A stretch of DNA of 64,000 bases from Tetrapyrgos nigripes (lineage: Eukaryota; Basidiomycota; Agaricomycetes; Agaricales; Campanellaceae). Within the stretch, counting starts at the first letter, position 1. The number at the start of each line of letters is the position of its first letter. Below, one piece after another: positions 33,835-45,889 of the stretch. The notes beneath the pieces were generated by a model that had not been told where the DNA came from, did no database searches, and saw only the letters and a list, made by a program, of their open reading frames with translations. A program made the position numbers and the translations under genes. The stretch spans positions 1 through 64,000 of the forward strand of contig JAACJM010000312.1 in assembly GCA_013368315.1 (NCBI GenBank), given 5' to 3'.

Positions 33835-36222
33835 ATGTCGGGTTTCCTGCCGTCTTTTGAATCTTTTGCCAAAGGCGCCTTTGCTACAGCTGCTGGTCTA
33901 GCTACTCTCAGTATGCATCCATTTCAGTCCTAATTGGCTGAGGCTCATCGAGTTTGACTGACTACAAAGCACAAACAGGCGCAGGACTCATTTACTACGG
34001 GCAGAACTACCTCATTTACCCTTCAGCGTACATCAAGGTCGGCCCAGACGATGGTGGTGCGTTGCTGTATTCTTTAAGGCGGCGGATAGTGGTCTGATGC
34101 AAACGGAACAGTTGTACATACCCCAGCAGACTATGGTCTCTTTGGTGAAGAAATCGAACTACGAGCCGCAGATGGAACTCTACTACGATGCTACCTCCTT
34201 CCTCAACGTTTAGAGCTTCCACGACCGAAGAAGTTCCAAATGTTACCCATCACACCTGCAGTATGGAAAGACGGAGAGACGGATGAGGAGGTACGTTCTC
34301 TGTCCGTGTTAGTGGTCGTTGCCAAGCTGACTCTCCTATGGTTTTGCTATTGGCTCATAGTACATGGCTCGTCGACCAACTGTAATAATGTTCCACGGAA
34401 ATGGAGGCAACGTAGGACATCGTATTCCTCTGGGGATGATGTTCCAGCAGTTTATGAGGTGCAATGTGTTGATGGTGTCTTATAGAGGGTAAGTATTCGT
34501 TTTATCACTCTTTTGCCCTTTCCTACTTTTGGTCGAGTGATTGGACGGTTGGACTAGTCTGGCTAGGGCAAGGCATGTCGCACACGCAGCTGGTGTAACC
34601 CACTCTCAACGACGTCAAAAATAGCGTTGCTGGGGTGACTACGTGGATCGATGATTAGTGCCAGGAGATTGGGTGGGTTGGCTGATACCCGCAATCAGGC
34701 CTTATATGCAAGTCTGTATTTCGGCTGCTGTGTGTTTATTTGCGGAACGACAACATGTCTACCAGCACGAAATGTTTGGCTGGTGGAGCATCGTTTTAGT
34801 CTGAAGTTTTTTACCTTCCCTATGTTCTTCGAACTCATGGCAAACTCAACTGACTTTTTATGACCATTAGGTATGGTAACTCAGAAGGATCACCTTCAGA
34901 ACGAGGATTCCAGATGGATGCGCAGGCAGCATTAAATTTTGTGGTTCAGGATCCGAGATTCGGGAAGACGCCTTTGGTGAGTTTTAGCCTTAAGATTCTT
35001 CATTTTCATATCTTGCTCTGTGCCATTAGATGTCTTGGATGCCAGACTTGATTTCTGGCTGTAACTGACCGCTGACTGACATTCTCCATGATTTTAGATC
35101 CTCTATGGCCAATCAATCGGTGGTGCAGTCTCCATTGACCTTGCAAGTCGGAATCCAGAAAAGGTGAGCGGTAATTAATATGTGCAAACCAGTGTTTCTG
35201 ACTGACTGAATGATTCTTGACTTGCAAACGAACAGATCACCGCATTAATCCTTGAAAATACATTCACATCCCTCCCTGCTCTCGTCCCACACGTCTTACC
35301 TCTCCTCTCTTCGTTTACGTTTTTGTGTCATCAAAAATGGGAGTCGGAGGCGAAGATCTTTGGGTATGTCCCTCAGGGGTCATCTGTCTCGTCTGTCTCT
35401 CCAAGTTCTGCGTCTGCGTCGGGTTCAAGTTCAAGTAGGACGAGGTTACAAGTGGAAAGGGAGAAGGAGAGGCAGCAGCAGCAAGGGTCTGCACCGGTGG
35501 GAGGGGCAAGAGGGATCAAGGATCAGAGGTATAAAGGGATACCTAAAGGCACGAGGGTATTGTTGTTGAGCGGAAAGATGGATCAGATTGTGAGCTTCTT
35601 TTCTGCACTGTTACCTTGATTATGTTCCTAAAATAAGAAAACAGGTTCCACCAGAACACATGGAAGCTCTACGAGTAGCTTTCAAGGAGAGGACAAAAAC
35701 TAGGAAGGAATTGGGTATCCCAGGACCGTTTATCTCTTCCTCCTCCTCCTCACCATCTTCTTTAAAATCGAAATCAAAGAAGCAGCCCACATCAGGAATA
35801 ACGTTTTCTACGGGCCGTTCACGTTCAGGATCAAGGACGAGGACGTTGAGTGCAGAGAAGGATTGGGAGGTTTTGGATGACGGGACTGGTGGGGACGAGA
35901 AGGCTGAGGAAGCTTTACGAGTAGATGCACATGTTGATGTTAACTCTGATGTTGATATGGGTGTGAGAGGCGAAAAGATAGAGGAGGAAGCAGAAGAAGA
36001 GGAAAGGTCGAGATGGGAAGAGTTCCCTTCAGGGTCTCATAGTAAGTCTTTTCGAGGATGGCTTTGAAAGATGATTTACTAATTGTTGAATGCCTTTTTC
36101 TTTTTCTTTCCGGTACAGATGACACCTCGGCACAGGCTGGTTATTGGAATGCTGTTGAGGAGTTTGTGAGTGAGGTCTCGAGGGAGTGGGTACTGGCGAA
36201 GGAGGAGAGCGCGAGGCTTTGA
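33835..36222 (+). CDS. Bem46-type alpha/beta hydrolase with low-complexity insertions
   Basis: Many exons from MSGFLPSFESFAKGAFATAA (membrane-proximal N-terminus). Order: SAGLIYYGQNYLIYPSAYIK; VHTPADYGLFGEEIELRAAD; TVIMFHGNGGNVGHRIPLGM (oxyanion-type loop); YGNSEGSPSERG; the nucleophile motif ILYGQSIGGAVSIDLASRNP; TALILENTFTSLPALVPHVL; CHQKWESEAKI; VLLLSGKMDQIVPPEHM (acid Asp); and GSHNDTSAQAGYWNAV (His), stop 36222. This is the Bem46/ABHD13 layout with Ser-Asp-His intact. One intron (34491-34868) is about 378 nt, far above the local norm. Ser/Arg/Gln-rich inserts (about 35,380-35,520 and 35,740-36,030) expand the region between the catalytic residues. Bem46 relatives are linked to cell-shape control in yeast; the substrate is unknown. 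Confidence 0.8.
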
Positions 36223-36808
36223 GCTCTGAGTCTTGGGACTTTTTTATTTTTCCGTTTGCGACTCTTTGGTCCTCTCCTCTTCTGGTTCTTTCAGCACCTG
36301 GAACAGCGGCTTCGTATACTTGAAATCGTTTCTCATTTTTACTTACTTGGGTTGTGGACGTAGTATGGCATCTTGTAATAGGATTGACCATAACACCCTG
36401 AGCATGAGTGCTTCTATACCAAGTTCTTTCGGCAGGTACGTAGGGGAACGCGTTTTTATGGATGACGTGACCGTGTCTCATTCTTCTTTTAAACCAACTT
36501 CATAGAACGGCACAGTTCAGTGGACGTCTTGATCTCGGGTGTTAACTCTTTTTTTCGCCGTCGCCGGGTCCGCACATCTACGACAGTGAAGCTAGTCTGC
36601 TAGCTTGAATCTCTCTAGGGCATTTTGCGCCTGTTTTCACGAAGAGATCCTAAGAATTAAATAGACCAGAATAACAATGTCATGCGTCTTACTCGTGGTT
36701 CTCAACAGCTCTGAGCGCTTTCTATTCCCAAGGTGAGTTTGCCAGCGATAGTTGCTGCATCGTTGAAGGTACTCAACGCATCTTACGGTCTTCGCAGTTT
36801 GACGAATC
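36223..36808. other. Intergenic
   Basis: T-rich 3' flank of the hydrolase and promoter of the HET gene; no gene recognised. Confidence 0.35.
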
Positions 36809-38875
36809 ATGCGCCTGCTGAACACGAAAACTTTGCAAATTCACGAGTTCTGCTCCGATATCCCTACTTATGCTATCCTATCTCATACCTGGGGCAGTGA
36901 AGAAGTTACCTTCCAGGATATGCAGAACACTCAGGTCGCAGAGTGGAAGGCTGGCTACGCGAAGCTCTTGGGAGCTTGTGCTCATGCTCGAAAGTATAAT
37001 TTTGAGTGGATTTGGATTGACTCATGCTGCATCAACAAGGAGAGTAGCGCAGAGCTCTCAGAGGCCATCAATTCGATGTATCAGCTCTACGGAGACTCCG
37101 AAGTTTGTTACGTGTACTTGGCTGATGCCTCGAGTGCAGAGGATCCCCGGGATGTCGAGTCTGGCTTTAGGAGGAGTAGATGGTTCAAGAGAGGTTGGAC
37201 GCTTCAGGAGTTGCTCGCTCCTCGCTACGTCGTCTTCTTGGGAAAGGATTGGGAAGAAATTGGAACTAGATGGAGTCTACGGGACGCCATATCCGCGTTG
37301 ACGCGCATTCCCTCCCGCGTCTTCGAGGACGGTAGTCTGACGAGCTACAGCATAGCTCAGAAGATGTCGTGGGCAGCTTTCAGGGAGACGACGAGGCCGG
37401 AGGACCAGTCGTATTGTCTGATGGGGCTATTTGGAGTCAACATGCCACCTCTTTACGGCGAAGGATGTGTCAAGGCGTTTATGCGTCTTCAGCAGGAGAT
37501 CATCAAGGTTTCTGATGATCGTAGTATTTTTGCGTGGATTGCACCGATTGGGGAGCAAGGATCACGAGGACTGTTTGCGAAATCTCCCTTCGAGTTCAGA
37601 ATGTCCGGAGAAGTTGCGGCGTCGGACACAGATACCATTGACGAAAACTCATCATATTCTTTCGCTAATAATGGTTTGCATATACACCTCCCTCTCGAGG
37701 AAGTCCCGGACGGCCCCAGTGATGACTCGTACGACAACGACAACGACCAGGGCCTGTTTCTCGCATCGCTCCATTGTCGATCTCAAAAAGATGGCAAGTA
37801 CCTATCCGTCTATCTTTGCAAGATAAATGGTCGACGATATGTTCGTTGTCGTGCAGACGAGTTGGCTCTCACCTCTGCACCCCCTGCACCAAACTCTTTG
37901 CAAAACCTAGTTGTGAAGGAGAACAATCATATTCCATCCTTCACTCGGCGCCGGGAGAAAGATGCCGAGAAGGTAGTGGTCAGTGTCAAGCTTTCAGACA
38001 CAGTGACTCGGAACCGCCTTGTCTTTTACAGTAGCCAGGGCATCGAAGGTCTCAGTACTTTTCCTGTCGCGAAAGGGGGTTCCCTGTCTTTGGAATATAC
38101 AGTTCGCAGTCCTAGCGGCACCTCGCAAACCTCTCTTGTCTTAACGTTACTACGCGCTCAGGGCAATCTACTATCCTTGAAGGTGGAGGGTGGAAATCCT
38201 AGGCGAGGTCTATCCGACTATGTTGGCTGGGCGCACCACGGGCATGAACTTGCAGATAGAACCTTTCTACCGTTGACAAATGGGGATGTGGTATCTCTCA
38301 GATTTCAGAATACAGGAAAATGTACGGAGAAAATCTTCGAGATGATCCACCTCTCTCAAGGAGATGCCCTTACTGCTTTGAGGAGGGAGTTGACGTCGCC
38401 AGCTGCAGGTTTTATAGTGCCAGTCACAGCAGCGGGTTTATATTACTCCGCCAGTCTCCAACGGATTTCTTCCCTCGATTTCTTTGATGTGGACTGCGGT
38501 CCTGACCAGCAATATCTTTCCTTCCAGGCGTCCACTTTCAGAATTCTTACATATACGGTTTCTGTGTGGTGGGCGCCGGAAGAGACGCTCGACGTGGCTC
38601 TTGGATTTCGAGGAGTTGTACCCTGGATGCATATATCTTCCCGTCGACAAAAGTTTGAGGTTGACGGTCAGGAACGGGATTTGGCCGTCTATCTAGCCCT
38701 CTTGAGCCAGAGAACAGACCACTGGCCAGAGGAGCTCCAGACTTCGTCAATGACATTGATCTTACCCTACCAGGATGTTGCTGTCACGGTCACCATTGAA
38801 GCTAGAACAACCATTCAACTTGGCTCTCACCTTCTGCGAATCGATTTTAATCGTACTACTAAAATTTCCGAGTAG
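36809..38875 (+). CDS. HET-domain (heterokaryon incompatibility) protein
   Basis: Single-exon frame of 688 codons. The N-terminal HET domain shows all three blocks: YAILSHTWGSEEVTFQDMQN, then ARKYNFEWIWIDSCCINKES with SEAINSMYQLYGDSEVCYVY, then RSRWFKRGWTLQELLAPRYV. The conserved extension DQSYCLMGLFGVNMPPLYGE follows, with AFMRLQQEIIK. About 400 further residues are beta-rich and unassigned. HET-domain proteins act in vegetative incompatibility and programmed cell death after non-self recognition; as no STAND/NLR or repeat domain is attached, this copy may be an executor. No frame breaks seen. Confidence 0.9.
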   Translation: MRLLNTKTLQIHEFCSDIPTYAILSHTWGSEEVTFQDMQNTQVAEWKAGYAKLLGACAHARKYNFEWIWIDSCCINKESSAELSEAINSMYQLYGDSEVCYVYLADASSAEDPRDVESGFRRSRWFKRGWTLQELLAPRYVVFLGKDWEEIGTRWSLRDAISALTRIPSRVFEDGSLTSYSIAQKMSWAAFRETTRPEDQSYCLMGLFGVNMPPLYGEGCVKAFMRLQQEIIKVSDDRSIFAWIAPIGEQGSRGLFAKSPFEFRMSGEVAASDTDTIDENSSYSFANNGLHIHLPLEEVPDGPSDDSYDNDNDQGLFLASLHCRSQKDGKYLSVYLCKINGRRYVRCRADELALTSAPPAPNSLQNLVVKENNHIPSFTRRREKDAEKVVVSVKLSDTVTRNRLVFYSSQGIEGLSTFPVAKGGSLSLEYTVRSPSGTSQTSLVLTLLRAQGNLLSLKVEGGNPRRGLSDYVGWAHHGHELADRTFLPLTNGDVVSLRFQNTGKCTEKIFEMIHLSQGDALTALRRELTSPAAGFIVPVTAAGLYYSASLQRISSLDFFDVDCGPDQQYLSFQASTFRILTYTVSVWWAPEETLDVALGFRGVVPWMHISSRRQKFEVDGQERDLAVYLALLSQRTDHWPEELQTSSMTLILPYQDVAVTVTIEARTTIQLGSHLLRIDFNRTTKISE

Positions 38876-39168
38876 CTATCACTTGCTGTAAATAAATCTA
38901 TGACTCTGAATGGCATTGACAGTGACACGCGTCGCGACGCGTAGCTCAAATGCACGTGATATCGCCGATCGGCACAAAACACGGACACCCACCTGAGACC
39001 TCGAGGTCCCCGAAGTTTCCTCCTCCTTTCCAGCAGGCTCCGGTAGTGCGATCACCACCTTAACTATGAACAATCTTTTGAAGCTTGAAGCTCGGCCACG
39101 ACCAGAAGATACCCGGGCTAGGGCAGACCGTGGCCATATCTGGTAAAGCATCATCCAAAAATTCGAAG
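38876..39168. other. Intergenic
   Basis: 3' flank of the HET gene with the near-palindrome ACGCGTCGCGACGCGT (38,927-38,942); no gene. Confidence 0.4.
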
Positions 39169-39824
39169 TTACTATTCGTGACCTAGAAGTGACATGGGCC
39201 CTAGAAGTGGAAGATTCCGAAGAAATCTGTCCATATCTTTGCTCCTCCCTCATCTCCCTTCATAAAAATTGAATAATAGATACTTTCACATATTACTTAC
39301 ATTTCTATGTAACCAGATTTACCAGGTTTGCACTGAGACGTTTGCCATGGGCTGAAAACGACGAACAAAGTGCATTTCCGCGGGCGTGACAGAAGTGAAA
39401 GGCTTTCGCATAAGCTATCCCGTCGAAAATCTTTTGTGAAACTTAATATGGTAGTCCCTACGACTGATTTTATTCGTATCCAGCCTTGTCCCGGGCCAAA
39501 ATTTAGGTGTTGTGCCTTTTTACGCAGCAAACGAGGTGGAAGTGATAGAACAGTTGCTTCAAACTCCGCTCGGCGCCTGCTTTTTTGAAAGAGGGTCACA
39601 CCTGTGACATCTTCCACTTCCCCGCCAATACGTCGTCACAAAACGTTCCTCGTCGGCCCTCCACGGCTTGTATCCACATCCCTCGGAAAACCCTGCAGAT
39701 TTGATAAACCAAAGGTTTATACCATAGACTTCAGGTGTGTAATTTTTTTTGGACAACGGTAAAGATTTGCGAAAGTTTTAATTCATCGACATTCTTTCTT
39801 CCACTTCTAGGTCACGAATAGTAA
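39169..39824. repeat. Non-coding element bounded by 23-bp perfect inverted repeats
   Basis: TTACTATTCGTGACCTAGAA plus GTG at 39169-39191 recurs as its exact reverse complement at 39802-39824. Outward sequences are unrelated. The left arm carries a second CTAGAAGTGGAAGA copy matching the inner part of the right arm. The 656-bp block has no open frame with recognised content, so a MITE-like or fold-back element is plausible. Confidence 0.5.
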
Positions 39825-40009
39825 TTACAGCTGTTCGCAAAAAGAATGACAGTGGGAATTTTTGAAAGTATATATCTCGATTCGGGTGACGCGTCAGCCT
39901 ACTGTACCTACTGTACCGTACTCAAAGCCCTTCCTCAACCCTTCCTTGCTTCGTCTACTTGTCCTCATACCTTCTTATTGTATACCTTCTTTTTACGTCA
40001 AATCCAACT

Positions 40010-40318
40010 ATGCCCGGCCTCAAGCCCATTGACCGAGGCCTCAAGCTTGCTGCTGTAAACCTTTATGAACGGGGCCTGCTGATGCTAGAGCAGATTCTGG
40101 AAGTAGTTGGGTTTAGCGAGAGTACCTTTTGGAGGGTCCTCAAGCTCTGGCGGGAGACTGGAGACGTTATCAATCACTCATTTGGAGTTCGAGGCTGCCC
40201 ACAATCCCTGGCTATGGAAGACGTGCAGTTCTTGATCTGACTCGTCTGACATCGCTCAGATTGGTTCATCAAAGAGCTTGAAGACCTCATGTGGGAAAAC
40301 CAGTTCATTGCGACATAA
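40010..40318 (+). pseudogene. Tc1/mariner-type transposase stub (HTH part only)
   Basis: From ATG 40010: LKPIDRGLKLAAVNLYERGL, QILEVVGFSESTFWRVLKLW, RETGDVINHSFGVRGCPQSL. This is the helix-turn-helix N-terminus of fungal Tc1/mariner (IS630-like) transposases. After EDVQFLI come TGA, LV, TGA, then HRSDWFIKELEDLMWENQFI and TAA. Both TGA codons stand where Arg is usual, so the stub looks inactivated by C-to-T change and then truncated; the DDE catalytic domain is absent. Confidence 0.75.
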
Positions 40319-40738
40319 GGATTGAGAGGAAGCAGCAGGTAATTGATGAAGCAGTATACAGTGCCGCAACGGTACTAAGAAACTACGTAGATGCCAAATT
40401 GAGATATACTTTCAAAAATTTCTCACTGTCATTCTTTTCGCAAACCGCTGTAAAAAGAAGTCCTGTAGTCATCACTCCTAGGGTCTCTTATCAATTTGCA
40501 CCACCATGTCTCCATCTTTTAAAAGCAAAAAGTCTTCAAGACCTTTTTGTGAAGACCGAGTCGCCTGGAACTTGGACTGGGAACGGGAAATCAACGACTT
40601 CTAGATGGCACACAGCAAAACATTACACTCACTCCAGCAGTATACACCCGAGCCTATCACAATCTTGACAAAGTCCCTTTGTCTATATATGACTGTATGA
40701 TGATTGACCACTGATCGTCTCTCCGGCTCTGCAAGGAC
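40319..40738. other. Intergenic
   Basis: A short frame (SPSFKSKKSSRPFCEDRVAW, near 40,506) could be a 5' exon of the MYND gene but no splice join was supported. Confidence 0.3.
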
Positions 40739-42016
40739 ATGCGCTTCGACATTTGCATCCTACAGAGAGATCTTTCCAAAACAGCATCAGTCTGTTTCTC
40801 AATGGATGACTTTGAGAACCGTTGGATGAACTTCAGCGATAAAGAGAGGGAGCAGTGGATATTGGAGGGTCTCGTACGGGCCCTTGACACCAATTTGATA
40901 GCGGAGCATTGGCGGTCTAACTGTCTGGAGATCACTGTTGGGCGGATGAACTACAAGTCGGGCAAGGGATTCCTTGATCTTCTGGGTCAGTTGGTCGGAG
41001 AGGACAAAGAGAGGATTGCGCATGACGTCAGGACTGTACCTAACCCAGTCTGGAATGTCCTCAACTCTTCCGCTAAAGAGACACTCCTTCTGGGCCAATG
41101 CGTTTTGCAACGCCACCATGATACCCTACGGACGGCACTACTCACTCTCTTTGTCTGGCATGTCCTGCTGGCATTCGTAGGTGACTTTTCTCGTGTTTGG
41201 AATCTGTACTGATATCGTCTTACTGCAGCATGGCGAGGTTGTACAATACATGCATATTAAGGATGCTTCCCACCGCAGGACTCAAGCTGTAGCAGATGCT
41301 CTCCGTGTAGCCGAACGTGATGGATGTGCTACCTCAATGATAACCCGAGCTGAGATAAAGGTACAAAAAAGAGATTTCGGAATACCGCCGCACTCAAGCC
41401 CACTACGGATGCACTAGCTGTCATAAAAGTGCGGAGATGTGTGGAATTAAGAAACTCCTTGTCTGCCAGAAATGCAAGGAAATTGTTCGATATGTGTTTT
41501 ATTGCTCCAGGTATGGTTTCGCTTCTCGCTTTTCGCGTTGTATTTTGATGTCATTTTGTCTTCAGAGACTGTCAAACTAAGGACTGGAAATACGAAAGAC
41601 CTCCACACAAGCAGATATGCGGCAACAAGTCGGCTCTCGCAGACAGTTGCATGGGCATCTCTCTAGGTCCACCAGAGGATGACGTTGGTCCATGGGGTAC
41701 TCCCAACCCAGGTTTCACTCGTTCTCCTCATCTTCTATGCCTGTTGGACGTGCTTGAAAAGTACAAAGGCTACGACTACATCCTTTATCGTCCCGACCCA
41801 AAGTACAAGAGCAATATTCTAGTGAAGTCTGAGCTGGATCATGCAAGAGAGTTCTTCAAGGCAAATATGCGTGTTGCGGTATGCCGATATGCTCCGCTTG
41901 AAGTACACAATATGTACCGGGTTCTGCTACAGTATGCAGTGAACCAAGAGGGAGTGGGTGAGGAGGGTTTGAAGAAGCAGCTGAAGAACGAGTTCGGGGT
42001 CGATATCCAGCTGTAG
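40739..42016 (+). CDS. MYND-type zinc-finger protein
   Basis: Exons: MRFDICILQRDLSKT or a later ATG at 40802 (MDDFENRWMNFSDKEREQWI) with LVRALDTNLIAEHWRSNCLE; HGEVVQYMHIKDASHRRTQA after the first intron; then the zinc finger GCTSCHKSAEMCG / LLVCQKCKEIVRYVFYCS / RDCQTKDWKYERPPHKQICG across introns near 41,360 and 41,510-41,563. The Cys/His spacing CxxC, CxxC, YCSxxC, HxxxC is that of MYND fingers. The C-terminal exon ends VDIQL at 42016. MYND fingers bind proline-rich partners; agaricomycetes carry many such stand-alone MYND proteins with unknown roles. Confidence 0.8.
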
Positions 42017-43789
42017 GGCTGACACCTTTTGATCCCACACTTGATGCTTTTCATTTCGTGACAATTTGGTCGATGGTTCTCTTATTTTTCACTTGCGCCT
42101 TTACTACTCGCAATTTTTCATTTTTTGGTCGACCTACGCACTGCACTTCTTTATCAGCTCCCCAAAATGGTCTTTCGTGCCTTCCAACAGTAGTGAATAG
42201 ACATGTATATCTTCCACGGAATAGTCCAGATCTGTTGCCCTTGAATACCTCAACCTCTGTCGGTGCGCAGGATATTGCAAGAGCCATTGCCAACACGGGA
42301 AGTCCTCTGAAATTTTACCATGCGAAGGGCGTTGCATTCATTCAAGTTGCGTTTTGGCTCTTTCCACCACCACCCTTCGTCTCTGAGTCTCCACCGTTTC
42401 TTTTTCTGGATACGTACTCCAGCGCTCTCACTCCTGCAAAGTGTATTGACTTCATCACCCCTATATTGCCTGTCTGTAGTAAGTACTGACAGGCGCCTAC
42501 GTATACCTGAAGGGTTGACTGGAAATTGGATCACGAAGGGGAAATTTTGTTCTCCGTGATCGAAAATGGTCTATACTGTACAGCTGAAGTGAGATACCTG
42601 TGTTGAGGAAGATCTCTTATAGCTGATGAACGTTCGTAGAGTCGTACGGGATGTACGGTATACGCCTAGGCAGTGTGGCTATTTCCTTATTGATTCTTTC
42701 CTATCTTTTCTTTTGTTTCCGTCGATCGTATCCATTTAGTTCTCCCTATCTCTTTTGTTATTTCCATCCTTGCGATCGTATTATATTACACCTGTCACCC
42801 TCAGCCGTTCTACTATCGTACGTCTGAGGGTGAGTATCATTGTTTCTACCAGGTGCACGCTTACTGACTATTGTAATTAGTCTTGTATTTACTCGAGCGT
42901 CTACAACCTGGGAGCTGGCGGAGCAGCATCGAAGACCATGGTTGTATCGTATAGTGGGAGTCAGAGTCTAGAGACCTCAAGAGCTGCTCCAGAGCTGCTA
43001 ATTCAGAAATCGGTAGCCTTGACGGTATGAACCCGAGCTTCATGTGAGCAACCATCGTACCGCGCTTTAGTAGCCTTTACTCATCCTACCTAGATAAGGT
43101 GCTCGGATCACCAGCGGCGTAATAAAGAAAGAAAGTGGCGGATTCCAACCGCGAGGCCGCCTCTTCGAACTTGAGTGGTACTAACGATTCGTCCTAATGA
43201 TTCAAACTAAACCCCGATAGTTTACCAATATCCCTCGGGGCTCTTTTCCTACTTAAAACGACTGCAATGGTGGTGGTGAGCGGATCGCTCCTCTGCAATC
43301 CACTTGTGCCTCAGCCTGACCTTTCCTCCCTCGTACATCTACAGGCTATCGAGTCTCCCGATTCTCAAAGCACTAGTAGCGCTCGCTTATGACTTGAAGG
43401 TGAGTAAGGGGCACGCTGAATTTAGATTGACCGGGTGATCCTTTCAAGGAGGGTCCAAAAATCTTTCAGGAGTGGTATCGCCGTTGGGTAGCATTTTCGG
43501 CAACCTAAAACGACGAAAATAGCTGATCGGAGGAGATAATATCATTCCTTGTCAGGCTCCGAATTCGAAATGGCGGCCCTCCTCCGTTACGCGTGTATCC
43601 TTTTACGTCCACATCTTATCAGGGAGGTACTTACTAAGAAGTACTGAGTAATGTATACAGGCGGTACATTCTCCATGGTCGTCTTCAAGTATGAAACTAG
43701 TACTCAATCCTGAACGATAAATAACTTCGAACCGAATTAGATCACCTTATAAGCTCATCCACCCAGTGTAAACTGCGCTTTCTTCAACC
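42017..43789. other. Intergenic; one hairpin
   Basis: A frame at 42058-42489 has no recognised content. CACCCTCAG (42796-42804) pairs exactly with CTGAGGGTG (42824-42832). No gene, tRNA or transposon recognised in the remainder. Confidence 0.35.
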
Positions 43790-45564
43790 ATGACTCAAAA
43801 CTCGAGGCCATCTACCCTCCAATCCTTCCAAGGTGACCTCGTCTACCCCAATGACCCATCCTATTCCTCTGCCATCGCTCGTTGGGCCTCCAACGCAGAA
43901 CGCCAAGCTGCATTAGTCTCTTTCCCAAAGACCACTTCCGACATAAGCCTCGTCCTAGACTACGCTCTCCACCAATCCAAACCTCCACTACCAATCGCAG
44001 TCAAATGCGGAGGACACAGCGCCTCGGGAGCGTCTTCCAGTGAAGGAGGTGTTGTCATCGATCTTTCGAGGTATTTTAGTGAAGTTAGAGTGGATCCAGA
44101 AGCAAAGTTGGCGTATGTAGGTGGAGGAGCTATTTGGGCAACTGTGGATGAGAAAACGGCGGAATATGGATTGGCGACGGTTGCAGGAGTTGTCAACCAT
44201 GTAAGTCAATTGTTCAACCCAGAGTCCTTCGAAGTATGGCTAATATCTGCTCGACGTTTAGACTGGTGTAGGAGGCTTGACTTTAGGAGGCGGATTCGGA
44301 TATCTGACGGGTGAGCACGGGCTAGTTATTGATAACCTCGTTCAGGTGAGTGGTTTGGGTAATGGTCGGTGTTTAGCATATCTGACTGACGTCTGAATCA
44401 CATTTATCAGGCCACAATAACTCTCCAAACCGGCCAAACCCTCACTCTTTCTTCCAAAGCTGATGAAAACCCCGACCTGTTTTGGGGTATTCGTGGGGCT
44501 GGGTCCAATTTTGGCGTCGTTTCCGAGTTCGTGTTTCGTTTGAGTCCTCAGAGAAGGGATGTATACGCGGGCGTTATGGTCTTTCCGATAGACCGAGTGG
44601 AAGAAGTATGTCAGGTTGCGAATGCGTGGTGGGACAATGGGCCATCGGAGAAGGAGAGGTTGTTCATTACTCTCGTTTGGAATGAGGACATGAGTGAGGT
44701 GAGTATGCATCACGTAGTAACAGTTGCATTGCCTGAAGCAACTTCTTTGATTTTGTTTAGGTCGTTCTTCAAGTCGCGCCATTCTATAACGGGTCCGAGG
44801 CCGATGGAAGACAAGTGTTCAAAGCTTTCCTGGAATTAAGTGCGTACTTCGTCTTATTTCTTTGACCTGCGGTTCTTAACCTCACATTTTCGGTGTCCTA
44901 CGCAGATCCAACTCAAGACCTAACAACTTCCCTTCCCTACATCAAACTTAACGCTGCTCTTAACGATCAATTTCCCCATGGCCGACCCTACATCACCACA
45001 GGCTTCCAAACGCATCGTGCACAAGCCAACCCCGAGTCGATTAGAAACGCTGCGAAATTGTACAAGCGCCACCGAGAAGAAGACTCAAAGTTGGCTAGAC
45101 CGATCAAATTGAACGTCTCAGTCATTCACGAATATACTCCGTGGGGGAAAGTTTCGAGTATTCCAGATAGCGAGGGGGGGCCGTTCCCGAGAAATAGAGT
45201 GAATAATGGATTAATGATGGCTACTTGGGCAGAGAATGAGAAGGAAATTAACCTGAAGGCGAGGGAGATGGTCGATGAGATCAGGAATGCTTTCCTGGAT
45301 GCTAAGACGAACCAGAAGAGTGAAGGTATGTCGCCATTATCAGTCGCATCTGTGGTGTTCTTTGCCCTGGCTGTACGCAGACTAATCTCTTTCTCATTGC
45401 ATCATTTAGGTCCGAAGACGGTCGAGAAAGACTTTCGCCAATCCTCTGCCTCTAAGCTGGAAGGTCTTTATGGGGTGGAGAATTATCAACGCTTGAAAAC
45501 TCTGAAGAAAACGTATGATGCCAAGAACGTGTTTTGTAGCTGGTTGCCGATTGAGATCGACTAA
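43790..45564 (+). CDS. FAD-linked oxidoreductase, berberine-bridge-enzyme type
   Basis: Six or so exons. The N-terminal FAD domain reads [20 protein letters not shown], then [20 protein letters not shown] (His of the 8-alpha flavin link), then [11 protein letters not shown] / [20 protein letters not shown] across a short intron. Next come [20 protein letters not shown] and substrate-domain exons. The BBE tail is [20 protein letters not shown] / KNVFCSW, with a stop at 45564. The Cys that makes the second (6-S) link in bicovalent members is not seen before TGVGGL, so a single covalent link is inferred. Such enzymes oxidise sugars or secondary metabolites. No secretion signal is evident. Confidence 0.85.
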
Positions 45565-45889
45565 GAGGTGCGGACGAGCTGCCGTGTACTGTAGATAATG
45601 GTAATATTGATAGATTTACTTGGATACTAGGAAGTATAACAATCATCTAGCTAGCGTCCTTGTCCTCGTACCTACTTAATCTTCAAGAGTGAACGTCTTT
45701 GTTTCTTCTACCGCTACCGCGTGGGCTTATTACTCTTCAACATCATCGCCACCATTTCCACTAGGAACCGAAGTCTGATTACCAAGGATTCGAATTGGCT
45801 AGAACGCTTAGACGGTAGAAGAGTGAAGTGACGTCACTAGCAAACTATTGTATCTGTTCCGTCTGTCGTCTGTATGTAGATCAATCTCA
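45565..45889. other. Spacer before the BBE exon copy
   Basis: No coding signal; its right end resembles the last intron of the oxidoreductase gene. Confidence 0.35.

Noticed and set aside
42796..42832. Rho-independent-type terminator
   Set aside because: Eukaryotic genome; a 9-bp hairpin with a 19-nt loop has no such role expected.
43010..43200. tRNA-like segment
   Set aside because: Looked for GGTTCRANNCC and a cloverleaf; the arms do not pair.
43790..45564. FAD oxidoreductase as part of a secondary-metabolite cluster
   Set aside because: No backbone synthase, P450 or transporter nearby; neighbours are an MYND protein and a membrane protein.
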